Assembly (NCBI GenBank): GCA_019119895.1
Contig: DWWD01000005.1
Span: 1-64,000, forward strand
Length of the DNA: 64,000 bases
Reading direction: 5' to 3'
Source of the DNA: Candidatus Anaerostipes avistercoris
Lineage (GTDB): Bacteria > Bacillota > Clostridia > Lachnospirales > Lachnospiraceae
Part shown: positions 42,212 through 52,277 of the stretch, one piece after another
Numbering within the stretch: the stretch's first letter is position 1
Layout: each line of letters starts with the position of its first letter
The notes under the pieces: model-generated
Seen by the model: only the letters and a program-made list of their open reading frames with translations
What the model was told of the DNA's origin: nothing
The model's database searches: none
Program-made: the position numbers and the translations under genes

Positions 42212-44287
42212 ATGTACGAATTTGTAGATACGATCGCAATCCCGGAAGGAAGTGCTTTGCTGTCTTCCGAGGCCTTGCAGATCAATGGGGAATATATTGA
42301 AAACATGATCGACGGTTATCGGACGCTTACGGTGTCCGGAAGGGAAGCGATGACACAGGAACTGGAAGCCTATGAGATCGGGATCCGGGACGGCGAGAAA
42401 TTAAAGAGCCGGCGGTACCCGGCAAGGACGATCACGGTCACGTACCAGCTGATCGCAGACTCTCCGGAAGATTTCCGGGAGAAATATAATCTTTTGGGGA
42501 GCATTTTAAATGTAAAGGATGCAGAATTGATCTTTGCGGATGAGCCGGATAAATATTTTACAGGTACGCCGACAGAGGTAGGAGAAGTAGATCCGGGAAG
42601 GAACGCAGTCATCGGAGAGATTCGATTTTATTGTGCAGATCCATTTAAGTATTCTGTGATCGAATATGAAGCGGAGCCGGAACTGGAGGAAGGAAGCATC
42701 CTGATCGATTATGGCGGGACGTATCGGTCTTATCCAGTCCTGGAAGCGGATTTTTATAGTGAGGATGAGGCATCAGAAGATGGCGAAACGGTAGAAACAC
42801 TGACTGGGAACGGAGATTGCGGATATGTAGCATTTTTTAATGAGGATGAGAAGATCATCCAGTTGGGAGACCCAGAGGAAGAAGATGGGGAGACTGCTTA
42901 TGCAAAATCTCAGACGCTGATCAACCAAAAATTTATGTCTAGCACTGCCTGGGGAACTGCGGCGAAACAGCTGTGGACAGCAAATAATGGTGTAGTCCTT
43001 CCGAACGGTATAAGCCAGCTTGGAAGCATGGGGATCAAGGTAGCATCATATGCAACAGCCGCGACCTCAAAGTCAACATCAGGCACATTATTGAAAAACA
43101 GGAGCACATCTTCCGGATCGCCACGGTTTTACTATACTGTGACAGCCAAAACATCAAACCGGACTGCAAGTAGTGTCAAAATTACAGTAGCCATTAAAGC
43201 ATCTTTGCGGAGCAGCGCATCTTACTTTGGACGAGGATACGGTCTCAGGGGCAGTGTTTATATGGGAGGCTCCTGGCATAACGTGACGATCAAGTCAACA
43301 TCGGCGTATTGGCGCGGAACGACCGGTCATACGGTTAACCTGTCATTTACTGTAAGCGGATTATCTTCCACGACCTCTAGCCTGACCGGTATTAAATTCC
43401 GGGTAACGAGAACGGATTCCTATGGTTCTGCAGGAGAGCTAGGAGAAACGTCTTGCTCCAATCTTGCGATTAGTACATATACAGCAAGCAGCCCTGCAAC
43501 ATATTGCCTGGGAGCGTCCAGTTATGGCAGTTCCAGCGGCAAATGGCACGGTCCATCTATTACAAGAACACTGACTGCGGATGCAGCAGGAGAAGTTGGA
43601 GCATCCAATTTTACACTGACCTATAAGCAAAAGATGTGTATTGGAAATGGAAAGAATGATACGAACCAGTTAGGAGCTTTCCAGGCCCAGCTTTCGGATG
43701 CTTCCGGTACAGCAGTCGTGGGTGTCAGGATCCGGAAGAATAAGGCTGGAAAGAGCGGAAACATTGATTATTATGTAAATGGATCCATTGTAAAGACAAC
43801 GAGCGTCGATCTTTCCTATAATAATAAGAATTTTGGTTCAAAAGAGTCTGCGGTTCAGACCTCAACGATCACAAAGGTTGGAAATAAGATAACATTCAGC
43901 ATCGGCGGTTCGAAATATACTTTCACAGAAGATGCGGTCCAGGATACGAAAGTTACAAAGGTTACTTTTATGCTGGAGCAGTATTCCAGCTCAACTGCAT
44001 TGTCTCATAACGGCTTGTACTGGGTAAAGTTTGTAAAAAATAATTGCAATACAATGCGTGATATCCCGAATAAATTCAGTGCGGATGATGTGCTGGAAGC
44101 TGATTGTAAGAATGCAAAGATTCTGCTGAACGGAGTGTCAGAACCATCTCTTGGAGCTCTGGGAAATGACTGGGAAGATTTCTATCTGACTCCGGGACTC
44201 AACCAGATTGGGATTGCCTATTCTGAATGGTTGTCGCAGGAGTATGCGCCGAGTATTAAGGTAAGATATCGGGAGGTATTTCTATGA
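42212..44287 (+). CDS. Evolved distal tail protein (Dit) with inserted binding domain
   Basis: 691 residues, far above the about 250 of a plain Dit. The N-terminal 160 residues (RTLTVSGREAMTQELEAYE, RRYPARTITVTYQL) and C-terminal part (ILLNGVSEPSLGALGNDW) are Dit halves. Between about 225 and 630 lies a Ser/Thr-rich, beta-rich insert with a lectin-like stretch near 450-610. Such insertions commonly bind host sugars. Confidence 0.85.
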   Translation: MYEFVDTIAIPEGSALLSSEALQINGEYIENMIDGYRTLTVSGREAMTQELEAYEIGIRDGEKLKSRRYPARTITVTYQLIADSPEDFREKYNLLGSILNVKDAELIFADEPDKYFTGTPTEVGEVDPGRNAVIGEIRFYCADPFKYSVIEYEAEPELEEGSILIDYGGTYRSYPVLEADFYSEDEASEDGETVETLTGNGDCGYVAFFNEDEKIIQLGDPEEEDGETAYAKSQTLINQKFMSSTAWGTAAKQLWTANNGVVLPNGISQLGSMGIKVASYATAATSKSTSGTLLKNRSTSSGSPRFYYTVTAKTSNRTASSVKITVAIKASLRSSASYFGRGYGLRGSVYMGGSWHNVTIKSTSAYWRGTTGHTVNLSFTVSGLSSTTSSLTGIKFRVTRTDSYGSAGELGETSCSNLAISTYTASSPATYCLGASSYGSSSGKWHGPSITRTLTADAAGEVGASNFTLTYKQKMCIGNGKNDTNQLGAFQAQLSDASGTAVVGVRIRKNKAGKSGNIDYYVNGSIVKTTSVDLSYNNKNFGSKESAVQTSTITKVGNKITFSIGGSKYTFTEDAVQDTKVTKVTFMLEQYSSSTALSHNGLYWVKFVKNNCNTMRDIPNKFSADDVLEADCKNAKILLNGVSEPSLGALGNDWEDFYLTPGLNQIGIAYSEWLSQEYAPSIKVRYREVFL

Positions 44288-47200
44288 TCATCTATTTCAC
44301 AGACAGAAAAATGAATATCCTGGAAAAAGCCAGCACGAACCTTCCGGACGGATTTGTGGTCACAGAGGACACGAAAGTGGAGGACATCGAGACCGGCGTC
44401 GCTACGTTTGAATGTACGATTCCGTACAATAAAGAAGACCGGATGAAGCTGAAAGAGTGTACGGCAGTAGGAAACTATATCCTTCGCAAAAACGGTGACG
44501 AGAATGAATTTTATACGATCATCGAGTCCGAGGCCGACACAAAGAATCAGGAAGTGTATATTTATGCTGAAGATGCGGGGCTGGACCTGCTCAATGAAGT
44601 CGTTGGATCATATGAGGCTGATAAAGCATATCCGATCAGTCATTATATTGAAAAGTTTGCTTATGATTCCGGCTTCGTGATCGGGATCAATGAGGCTTCT
44701 GGATTGACAAGAAAGCTGAGCTGGGACGGAGAAGCCACAGCAACGGAACGGCTGGCCAGTGTAGCAACACAGTTTGATAACTGCGAGATTTCATATAGCT
44801 TTGATGTCAAAGGCATGGAGATCACGAACAAATATATTAATATCTATAAACAGCGCGGCGCGGATCATGGGATCCAGCTGCGCTTAAATTATGATATTGA
44901 CAGCATCGTTACAAAAGAATCTGTTGCCAATCTTGCTACAGCCCTTGAGGTAACAGGAGGAACTCCGGAGAATGCCGAGAATCCGATCACGCTGAGTGGC
45001 TACAAGTATGATGATGGCGATTTTTACGTATCCGGGACAAGACTCTATTCCAGGAAGGCACTGCAGAGATGGAGCCGTTATATCTGGAATAAAGAACCGA
45101 ACCAGATCAATAACAGGGGACACATCGTAAAAACATACAGTTACGATACAACATCGAAATCTGAACTTTGCGCACATGCAGTGACAGAACTTAAGAAAGC
45201 ATGTGAAATTGAAGTAAATTATGAGGTAGAGATCGCGAAACTGCCGGACAATGTCCGGATCGGGGATCGTGTCTATATCATCGATGATGAAATAGAGATG
45301 TATGTATCTGCCCGGGTGTTGAAATTAGAGACGTCAGTCGCAGATCAGACAGACACAGCAACGCTGGGAGAGTATCTGATCAAAGGAAGCGGGATTGCTC
45401 AAAAGGTCAAGGACCTGGCAGAACAGTTTTCGAAATTGTCACTTTCCGCAGAAAGAGCGAGACAGATCGCTGCAGCGGCAAATGAAAATGCCCAGGCCGC
45501 GCAGGAAAAGGCAGAATCCGCTCTACAGGATGCTGCAGATGCCCAAAGTGCCGCAGAGACAGCGCAAGCGGCCGCTGATACTGCGAACCAGTCAGCAAGC
45601 GCAGCCCAAACGGCCGCAGACAATGCACAATCTGCTGTAGATGCTGTGGAAGAAAGTGTTGGATCGCTGGAAACGACAGTGGATAATGCCCAGTCCGCCG
45701 CCCAGCAGGCGCAACAGGCGGCAGAGATTGCGGATGGAAAAGCAGAGGAAGCGAAGACAGCGGCGGCAAATGCTCTTGCGGATGCTGCAGATGCAAAAGA
45801 GGCTGTGGAGGTTGCCCAGAGTACGGCACAGACCGCGGTCACAAAAGCAGATGCCGCTCAGAGTACAGCAGATACAGCGAAGACAACAGCGGATACTGCA
45901 AAAGCAACAGCAGACGCCGCAAAGCAGGATGCACAAGTAGCGCAGGATGAGATCGATTCGCTGGGAGAAAGTCTTACGACCTTATCCAATACGATGCAGG
46001 CAGATTATGCGCGCAAGACAGACTTGACAGAGGCAAAAGCGGATCTACAGACACAGATATCTCAGAATGCCGCACAGATCAGCAGTACCGCATCAAAAGT
46101 AGAAGAGATTGACGAGACAGCCAATAATGCAGCAGATCAGGCGGCTGCAGCGCAGACAGAAGCGGCCGCGGCGCAGACAAAGGCGGATCAGGCAACGGCA
46201 GATGCAGTTGCTGCACAGACAGCGGCAGATCAGGCAGCCCAGGCCGCTGCGAATGCACAGAATGAAGCAGATACAGCAAAGACTGCAGCACAGACCGCAA
46301 AACAGGTGGCAGACAAGGCTCAGGAGGACTTGGAAGCGGCGCAGGCCGATCTGGAGACAGTAACGTCCAGGGTGGATGCAACAGAGGAAGAAATCGAAGC
46401 GGCGCAAGCAGCAGTAGAGACAGCCCAGGCAGCTGCTGATAAGGCAAAAGCGGATGCAGAAGCCGCAGTTTCTTCGGCGACAAGTGCCCAGACGAAGGCG
46501 GATAATGCAGCGACTGCGGCACAGGAAGCTCAGACGGCGGCGAATGATGCGGCGTCAAAAGCCAATGCGGCCCAGTTAGTTGCAAATGAAGCAAAAGGAG
46601 ATGCCCAGGCGGCGCAGGAGACAGCGGCGGCCGCTCAGGAAGCAGCTACGGCGGCGCAGAATACAGCCAATACCGCTAAGAATAATGCAGAAACAGCACA
46701 AACGGCAGCCAATGAAGCCGCACAAGCGGCGGCAGATGCTCAGGCCGCAGCAGATGAAGCAGACGCAAAAGTCCAGCAGGCACAGACAGACCTTGCTACG
46801 GCTCAGCAGAATCTTGTGGATGTAACATCCAAGGTGGATGCGACAGAAGAAGAGGTGGAAGCCGCACAGGCGGCAGTCACAGCGGCACAGGCAGCCGCAG
46901 ACCAGGCGGCACAAGATGCAGCGGCGGCACAAAGCACAGCTGACACTGCGAAAAATAATGCGGAAGTTGCCCAGCAGGTAGCAGACACCGCTAATGCGGC
47001 AGCGCAGGCGGCACAGGCAGCCGCAGACAGTGCCCAAGAGGCGGCAGATGAAGCACAGGCGGCAGTAGATGCTCTTGCGGTAAGAGTCACAACAGCTGAA
47101 ACAAATATTACTCAGAATGCCGAGGCAATCGCTCTAGCAGCTACAAAGACAGAAGTTTCTAAAACTCTTGGCGGTTATTATACAAAAGAACAGACAGAAG

Positions 47201-48390
47201 CAGCGATTAAAGTTGAATCTGAAAAAGTGACTTCTTCTGTATCGGAAGCTATTAATAAGGTAGAAGTTGGCGGAAGGAATCTTCTTTTGAAAACTCAATT
47301 ATTTGAAATATCACAAGATGCTAATTACTCTAACGGTGATCTTATGACTACTACAGAATCTGAAATATCCGATGAGGCCTATAACGGATGTATAGCCAGA
47401 TGTCTTTTGAATGTGACAGGGTCTACCGCTGACGAAATGGCCAAATACTATATTTCAGATTTTAAACCTGGAGACATATTTACATTTTCTTTTTGGGCAA
47501 AAGGAAGCATAGATTCATTTGCTTGCTTTTTCTACGGATATGCTGGATATGTCAGAAATAGAGTGGTTGCATCTTCGACCGGATTTTCAGGTACTCATTA
47601 TGGAGACGGGCAGGTCCCTATGGGTAATTTATCAAATAATTGGACAAGGTATTGGGTGACCTGGGAGCTTGATGATACTGGAGATTTATCTATACCTAAA
47701 TTTGTTCTAATAAGGACAGATGGTGCAACAAGTGGCGATTTTTACGTTTGTGGTTGTAAATTAGAAAAAGGAAACAAGCATACAGATTGGACACCGGCTC
47801 CCGAAGATATCAATCAGGGAATCAACAACGCTCAGTCTTCTGCAGATGAGGCTAATGACCTGGCCAGCGCAGTTGATGAAAGGGTCACGGTCGCCGAGTC
47901 TGAGATAGAGCAGTTGGCGGATTCAATTTCCATGCTTGTTACTGATGAAAACGGAAATTCATTGATGACACAGACATCAGAAGGATGGCGTTTTGACATT
48001 GGAGCGATCACTTCTTCTCTGGAAGACGCAAGGGAAAAAGTAGAGCAAATGAATGGGAATATCGGGGAAATGGATTCCCTGATAGAGAACTTGGATTCTC
48101 TGATACACGATCTGTCAGAAAAAACAGCCTATATCATTCTGGCGACTGATGACAGCGGAAATCCCTGCATTGAATTAGGTAAAGAAGGAGATCCATTCAA
48201 GGTTAGGATCACAAATACGTCCATGGATTTTATGGAAGGGACGGCGAAGGTTGCTTATATCAGTAACAAATGTCTCTATATCCAAAAAGCCGTGATCAGG
48301 GATGAATTACAGATCGGAGAAGGAACTGGATTTGTGTGGAAGCGTCGGAGTAATGGCAACATGGGCATTCGATGGGTAGAAAGGAGTTGA
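44284..48390 (+). CDS. Tail-associated protein (Tal) with giant Ala-rich coiled-coil stalk
   Basis: 1368 residues. Residues 1-about 370 are a baseplate hub/Tal domain (IYFTDRKMNILEKAS, IGDRVYIIDDE). About 375-960 is a low-complexity stalk of Ala, Gln, Asp and Glu heptads, with the block VDATEEE(I/V)EAAQAAV occurring twice. About 995-1175 is a carbohydrate-binding-like domain starting GGRNLLLKT. The rest is helical. Overlaps the Dit gene by 4 nt. Probably the tail tip or a side fibre. Confidence 0.85.
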   Translation: MIIYFTDRKMNILEKASTNLPDGFVVTEDTKVEDIETGVATFECTIPYNKEDRMKLKECTAVGNYILRKNGDENEFYTIIESEADTKNQEVYIYAEDAGLDLLNEVVGSYEADKAYPISHYIEKFAYDSGFVIGINEASGLTRKLSWDGEATATERLASVATQFDNCEISYSFDVKGMEITNKYINIYKQRGADHGIQLRLNYDIDSIVTKESVANLATALEVTGGTPENAENPITLSGYKYDDGDFYVSGTRLYSRKALQRWSRYIWNKEPNQINNRGHIVKTYSYDTTSKSELCAHAVTELKKACEIEVNYEVEIAKLPDNVRIGDRVYIIDDEIEMYVSARVLKLETSVADQTDTATLGEYLIKGSGIAQKVKDLAEQFSKLSLSAERARQIAAAANENAQAAQEKAESALQDAADAQSAAETAQAAADTANQSASAAQTAADNAQSAVDAVEESVGSLETTVDNAQSAAQQAQQAAEIADGKAEEAKTAAANALADAADAKEAVEVAQSTAQTAVTKADAAQSTADTAKTTADTAKATADAAKQDAQVAQDEIDSLGESLTTLSNTMQADYARKTDLTEAKADLQTQISQNAAQISSTASKVEEIDETANNAADQAAAAQTEAAAAQTKADQATADAVAAQTAADQAAQAAANAQNEADTAKTAAQTAKQVADKAQEDLEAAQADLETVTSRVDATEEEIEAAQAAVETAQAAADKAKADAEAAVSSATSAQTKADNAATAAQEAQTAANDAASKANAAQLVANEAKGDAQAAQETAAAAQEAATAAQNTANTAKNNAETAQTAANEAAQAAADAQAAADEADAKVQQAQTDLATAQQNLVDVTSKVDATEEEVEAAQAAVTAAQAAADQAAQDAAAAQSTADTAKNNAEVAQQVADTANAAAQAAQAAADSAQEAADEAQAAVDALAVRVTTAETNITQNAEAIALAATKTEVSKTLGGYYTKEQTEAAIKVESEKVTSSVSEAINKVEVGGRNLLLKTQLFEISQDANYSNGDLMTTTESEISDEAYNGCIARCLLNVTGSTADEMAKYYISDFKPGDIFTFSFWAKGSIDSFACFFYGYAGYVRNRVVASSTGFSGTHYGDGQVPMGNLSNNWTRYWVTWELDDTGDLSIPKFVLIRTDGATSGDFYVCGCKLEKGNKHTDWTPAPEDINQGINNAQSSADEANDLASAVDERVTVAESEIEQLADSISMLVTDENGNSLMTQTSEGWRFDIGAITSSLEDAREKVEQMNGNIGEMDSLIENLDSLIHDLSEKTAYIILATDDSGNPCIELGKEGDPFKVRITNTSMDFMEGTAKVAYISNKCLYIQKAVIRDELQIGEGTGFVWKRRSNGNMGIRWVERS

Positions 48391-48394
48391 TGAA

Positions 48395-50311
48395 ATGGCG
48401 GCACCGAGTAATACGAAATGGGGATCTACGGTTGGAAGTTACGGTAGAATTGGGATATCTGTCACGCTGACAAATATAAGCAATACTCAGACGAAAAGGC
48501 ATACGGAAATTTGGTTTTGGAGTAAATACGGTCTGAGTGATAGTTCTAATACATTTTATTATGATGACCAGTCAAGCACAGCGACTACGAGCAAAGGAAG
48601 CGTTAATATCAGGACAACTGTGACTTCTGGTAATGGGTGGTCAACTTCGAATCAGGTCAAGATTGCGGAGTATGATTACACTTGGAGCAGAGGAACATCA
48701 GCTTCAAAGAAAAATGTAGCGGCTAAATTATCCGGAATTGATAGAGTTGGTGGAACAATGACAGCAACAACTTCCTATACAATTCCTGCAAAACCATCGT
48801 ATTCAATCAAATATGACGCTAACGGTGGATCTGGGGCACCTGGCAATCAGACAAAATGGTATGGCACAACATTGAAGTTATCTTCAACAAAACCTACCAG
48901 AACGGGGTATACGTTCCAGGGATGGTCTACAGCGAATGATAGCAGTGTTGAGTATGCTTCTGGAGCAAATTATACTTCTAATTCAGCCGTGACATTGTAC
49001 GCAGTGTGGAAAGCGAATACTTACACAGTAAGTTATGATGCAAATGGTGGCTCCGGGGCACCCGGCAACCAGACGAAAACTTATGGGGTAAGTCTTACTT
49101 TATCGTCTGTGATACCAACAAGAACGAATTATAATTTCCTTGGGTGGGGAACTTCTGCCGGAGCAACAACAATCGCATATGAGCCAGGAGCTGCCTATAC
49201 AGGGAATACAGCTCTTACACTATATGCAATCTGGGAACTTGCATATACTCCGCCGGCTATTGATGGATTTACGGCGGACCGATGCGAAGCGGACGGCACG
49301 CTCTCAGATGATGGTACTTATGCCAAAATTGTATTCGATTGGACGCTGGATGCGACATACAGCGGCGGGATCCAGTCAATCATGATAGGCTATAAACCCG
49401 CAACAGAAGATACATATACGGAGATACAAGTACCGGCAAGTGGGTTGAGTGGATCTGTGTCTGCTATCATTGGAAACGGCGCACTGGATACGGAATATGC
49501 GTACGATGTAAGAATTGTGGTAACGGACGACAAAGGAAATTCGTCAGCGACACAGCCAATTCCTGCGGCTCTGTATACAGAAGATTTCCTGGCTGGCGGG
49601 AAGGGAGTTTCTTTTGGGGCTCCGGCGTGGAGAGAAGGAATGGATGTCCATTTTGTATCGTATTTTAACGAAAATATGTATGATCAGTTTGACACCCGGA
49701 TTCACAACAATGTCGCATCCGGAAGCATGGACAGCAATGCAATCAGTGCAGATACCACACTGGAAAGTCTGATACTTACCAATAAAGGAGTGCCGGATGA
49801 AAATAACTATTATTATGTAGAAACTATTTTTTATGGCGAAAAGTCTACAGATGCACCAAGACACCAGATGGCTTATCCATATAAAAATGCTTATGCCCTA
49901 AATCACAGGTATTATGTTGATGGAGCATGGACAGGATGGATGAATATAGAGATCAAAGATGATAGTGGCTGGATCTACCCGGAGTTAACATCACAATTCG
50001 AATCATACTCATCTGGCTGGCGGCCACGTTACCGAAAGAGAAATGGAGCGGTACAGGTGATAGGTGCAGTAAAACCGACAGCATCTATCGCAGGAAGTTC
50101 TACGCAATATACGATTTTTACATTGCCGGAAGGTTATCGCCCTGTCGTAGAAGATCCTAAGCTGTGCCAGGGAAGTATTCGAGACTACTGGTATTTCTCT
50201 ATCAAAACAACAGGAGAAGCAACCTTCTCAAGGCTTAGGGCGACAGGGAATGCATATAAAACAGCAACAACAGATATGTGGTTCCCGTTCAGCGCGACGT
50301 ATTTAATATAG
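48395..50311 (+). CDS. Tail fibre protein with two InlB-type (Flg_new) repeats
   Basis: 638 residues. An N-terminal beta domain; two Listeria-Bacteroides repeats at about 136-208 and 209-284, each with YDANGGSGAPGNQTK and ending TLYA(V/I)W; a fibronectin-like part near 285-400; and a C-terminal domain with SGWRPRYRKRNGAVQVIGA typical of phage tips. Likely receptor binding. Confidence 0.8.
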   Translation: MAAPSNTKWGSTVGSYGRIGISVTLTNISNTQTKRHTEIWFWSKYGLSDSSNTFYYDDQSSTATTSKGSVNIRTTVTSGNGWSTSNQVKIAEYDYTWSRGTSASKKNVAAKLSGIDRVGGTMTATTSYTIPAKPSYSIKYDANGGSGAPGNQTKWYGTTLKLSSTKPTRTGYTFQGWSTANDSSVEYASGANYTSNSAVTLYAVWKANTYTVSYDANGGSGAPGNQTKTYGVSLTLSSVIPTRTNYNFLGWGTSAGATTIAYEPGAAYTGNTALTLYAIWELAYTPPAIDGFTADRCEADGTLSDDGTYAKIVFDWTLDATYSGGIQSIMIGYKPATEDTYTEIQVPASGLSGSVSAIIGNGALDTEYAYDVRIVVTDDKGNSSATQPIPAALYTEDFLAGGKGVSFGAPAWREGMDVHFVSYFNENMYDQFDTRIHNNVASGSMDSNAISADTTLESLILTNKGVPDENNYYYVETIFYGEKSTDAPRHQMAYPYKNAYALNHRYYVDGAWTGWMNIEIKDDSGWIYPELTSQFESYSSGWRPRYRKRNGAVQVIGAVKPTASIAGSSTQYTIFTLPEGYRPVVEDPKLCQGSIRDYWYFSIKTTGEATFSRLRATGNAYKTATTDMWFPFSATYLI

Positions 50312-50326
50312 GAGGACAGAGGACAC

Positions 50327-50641
50327 ATGAGAACTTTAAAATTTTATGTTGAAGGACAGAATCTTCGGAAGGATTCGAAATCGGACTTTTCCGGCATCAT
50401 ACGCGGGAGCCGGGGATACCTGCAGTGCAGTTTCAGCCTGTCAAAAGAATGGGCGAACTGCAAGATCGCGGCATCATTCTGGCGGTTCGATCAGGAAATT
50501 GATGCAGCACCAGTGATTGGAGGAAATTGTACGATTCCGGATAACGTTACTGATTACCGAGAATTTGAGGTGTCGCTTGTGGGCGTTCGAAAAGGATACC
50601 GCATTACGACCAACCGGGTAAGAATAGAACAGGAGGTATAG
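50327..50641 (+). CDS. Small tail-tip protein
   Basis: 104 residues, beta-rich, starts RTLKFYVEGQNLRKD. It stands between two fibre genes, and proteins like it precede BppU-type baseplate genes in clostridial phages. Function unknown. Confidence 0.65.
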   Translation: MRTLKFYVEGQNLRKDSKSDFSGIIRGSRGYLQCSFSLSKEWANCKIAASFWRFDQEIDAAPVIGGNCTIPDNVTDYREFEVSLVGVRKGYRITTNRVRIEQEV

Positions 50642-50642
50642 T

Positions 50643-51737
50643 ATGGCGACAGCAGATGAAATACTTGAGCAGATGGAAATAGAAGCTCAGAGCGAAACGC
50701 CGGTATGTATTATTGATCCTGAGACTCGCACAATTACCGTCCCGCCGGAATACCAGCTCTTAGGAGTCGAAAACGATAAGTTAGTGGAGCGGATTCCGTT
50801 CCAGTGCCCGAAGATCGTAGGAGATAATAAGGATCTATCGCAGGACTTCATCCTGTTTATCAACTATGTAAATGCAAACGGCGATCCAGACGCATATAAG
50901 ATAGAAGATATGCAGATTGACGGTGATGATATTACTTTCTCATGGTTGCTGGAAGAGAAGGTAACACTCTATCAGGGAAATATACAGATTTCATTTTGCG
51001 GAATCATTCCCGGGGATGAGCAGGACGATCCTGATAAGAATCGTTGGGGCACTACAATCAACAATGATTGCACTGTATTGACCGGTCTGGAATGCACACA
51101 GCAGGTCGCAGAGAGCAATCCGGATGCACTGGCTCAAATCTGGGCGGCCATCGATGAGCTGAAAGCCGGTGGTGGCGGGTCTGGAACACCGGGGAAGGAC
51201 GGGCGTGAAATTGAACTCCAGAATAACGGAACGGCAATTCAATGGCGGTACGAAGGAGATGATGTATGGATAGACCTTGTACAGCTGTCAAGCCTGAAAG
51301 GAGAAAAGGGCGACAAAGGAGATAAAGGTGACAAGGGAGAGACCGGAGCCACTGGACCACAGGGACCACAAGGCGAGACCGGGGCACAGGGACCAGCGGG
51401 TCCGCAGGGAGAAACTGGACCGCAGGGACCGGCAGGAGATTCCGGTATTGTATCTCGGCAGGAAATGCAGAACACCGATACAGTCGTAACTTTACAGCCA
51501 AACATCCTGTATGTCTTCCCGGAAATGTCGAGTCTAACTGTGACACTGGCAGAGCCGGATAATTCCAATGTGGCGAATGAGTACCATTTCTTCTTCACTT
51601 CTGGAAGTACGGCGACCACACTCACATTGAATGATGTCATGTCCGACGCATATTCAATCGAGGCGAACATGAAGTATGAGGTGAGCGTTTTAGAAAATGT
51701 TGCTTACATTAAAGGAGTGAGTACAAATGAGACGTAG
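50643..51737 (+). CDS. Collagen-like tail fibre / baseplate protein
   Basis: 364 residues. N-terminal about 150 residues are a beta domain (ITFSWLLEEKVTLYQGNIQISF) shared with phage upper baseplate proteins. Residues about 218-266 are about 16 Gly-X-Y triplets (GDKGDKGDKGETGATGPQG), a collagen triple-helix stalk, followed by a C-terminal beta head. Probably trimeric. Confidence 0.82.
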   Translation: MATADEILEQMEIEAQSETPVCIIDPETRTITVPPEYQLLGVENDKLVERIPFQCPKIVGDNKDLSQDFILFINYVNANGDPDAYKIEDMQIDGDDITFSWLLEEKVTLYQGNIQISFCGIIPGDEQDDPDKNRWGTTINNDCTVLTGLECTQQVAESNPDALAQIWAAIDELKAGGGGSGTPGKDGREIELQNNGTAIQWRYEGDDVWIDLVQLSSLKGEKGDKGDKGDKGETGATGPQGPQGETGAQGPAGPQGETGPQGPAGDSGIVSRQEMQNTDTVVTLQPNILYVFPEMSSLTVTLAEPDNSNVANEYHFFFTSGSTATTLTLNDVMSDAYSIEANMKYEVSVLENVAYIKGVSTNET

Positions 51738-52176
51738 GATGATGGAGGCGTTTAATTCGATGGATATACAGAATCACATATTATGTGTTCTTCCACGCGA
51801 AATGAATACAAAAGAAATATTGACAGAATATCCGATCCCGATTGATTACGATAATTGCGTCGTGTATTTATCGCAAAAAGGAGAAAATGTAGCGACACAG
51901 GGAGGAACTACACGATGGGGGTATATTTTTTATGTCATTGATGGCAGCCCTAAATATATGGCATTGCCATATGTTAATGGTCTTATCAGTGCAAACGACA
52001 TTTCAAATAACGGTGGTATGATATGGGGCGGAAGTAATGCATCGTATTTTTCTGTAATCGATGGGAAAATTACAGCATCATCATTAACAACACAGACTGT
52101 ATGGTTTGCAGAAGGAAATACTTTAGAATATGTATGCCTTCCGTTCAACTTTTTCACTGGCAAATGGGAAGGATAG
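51727..52176 (+). CDS. Tail-associated protein, unknown
   Basis: 149 residues starting MRRRMMEAFNSM, a sequence start similar to the gene at 52274 (RRRMMMQTM). The remainder is beta-rich. Overlaps the collagen-like gene. Possibly a tail-tip module expressed as a separate chain. Confidence 0.65.
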   Translation: MRRRMMEAFNSMDIQNHILCVLPREMNTKEILTEYPIPIDYDNCVVYLSQKGENVATQGGTTRWGYIFYVIDGSPKYMALPYVNGLISANDISNNGGMIWGGSNASYFSVIDGKITASSLTTQTVWFAEGNTLEYVCLPFNFFTGKWEG

Positions 52177-52187
52177 GAGTTGACAGT

Positions 52188-52277
52188 ATGAGAAAAGCAA
52201 ATACAATCTTGACAGACAGACAGACAGACAGGCAGGCAGACAGCTTAAATAATGCCGGAAGCGGGGTGGGTGCATGA
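52188..52277 (+). CDS. Tiny peptide gene containing a GACA tandem repeat
   Basis: 29 codons, MRKANTILTDRQTDRQADSL and on. Its middle is built from a GACA tetranucleotide tract (52211-52230) continued by imperfect units to about 52243. It ends in TGA overlapping the ATG of the next gene (ATGA), so its translation may feed the next gene. Confidence 0.45.
   Translation: MRKANTILTDRQTDRQADSLNNAGSGVGA
52211..52243 (+). repeat. GACA short tandem repeat
   Basis: Five GACA units followed by GGCAGGCAGACA, all in one direction. A change of one unit shifts the frame of the tiny peptide and would remove the stop-start overlap with the following tail gene. Confidence 0.8.

Noticed and set aside
45399..47090. 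Several long open frames on both strands over the tail-tip stalk (for example 46079-46594 minus)
   Set aside because: They arise because the GC-rich GCA/GCG/CAG repeats are free of stops in every frame; composition is Leu/Arg/His-rich nonsense and none has a ribosome-binding site.
44284..51737. Diversity-generating retroelement for the tail genes
   Set aside because: No reverse transcriptase gene and no template/variable repeat pair was seen.
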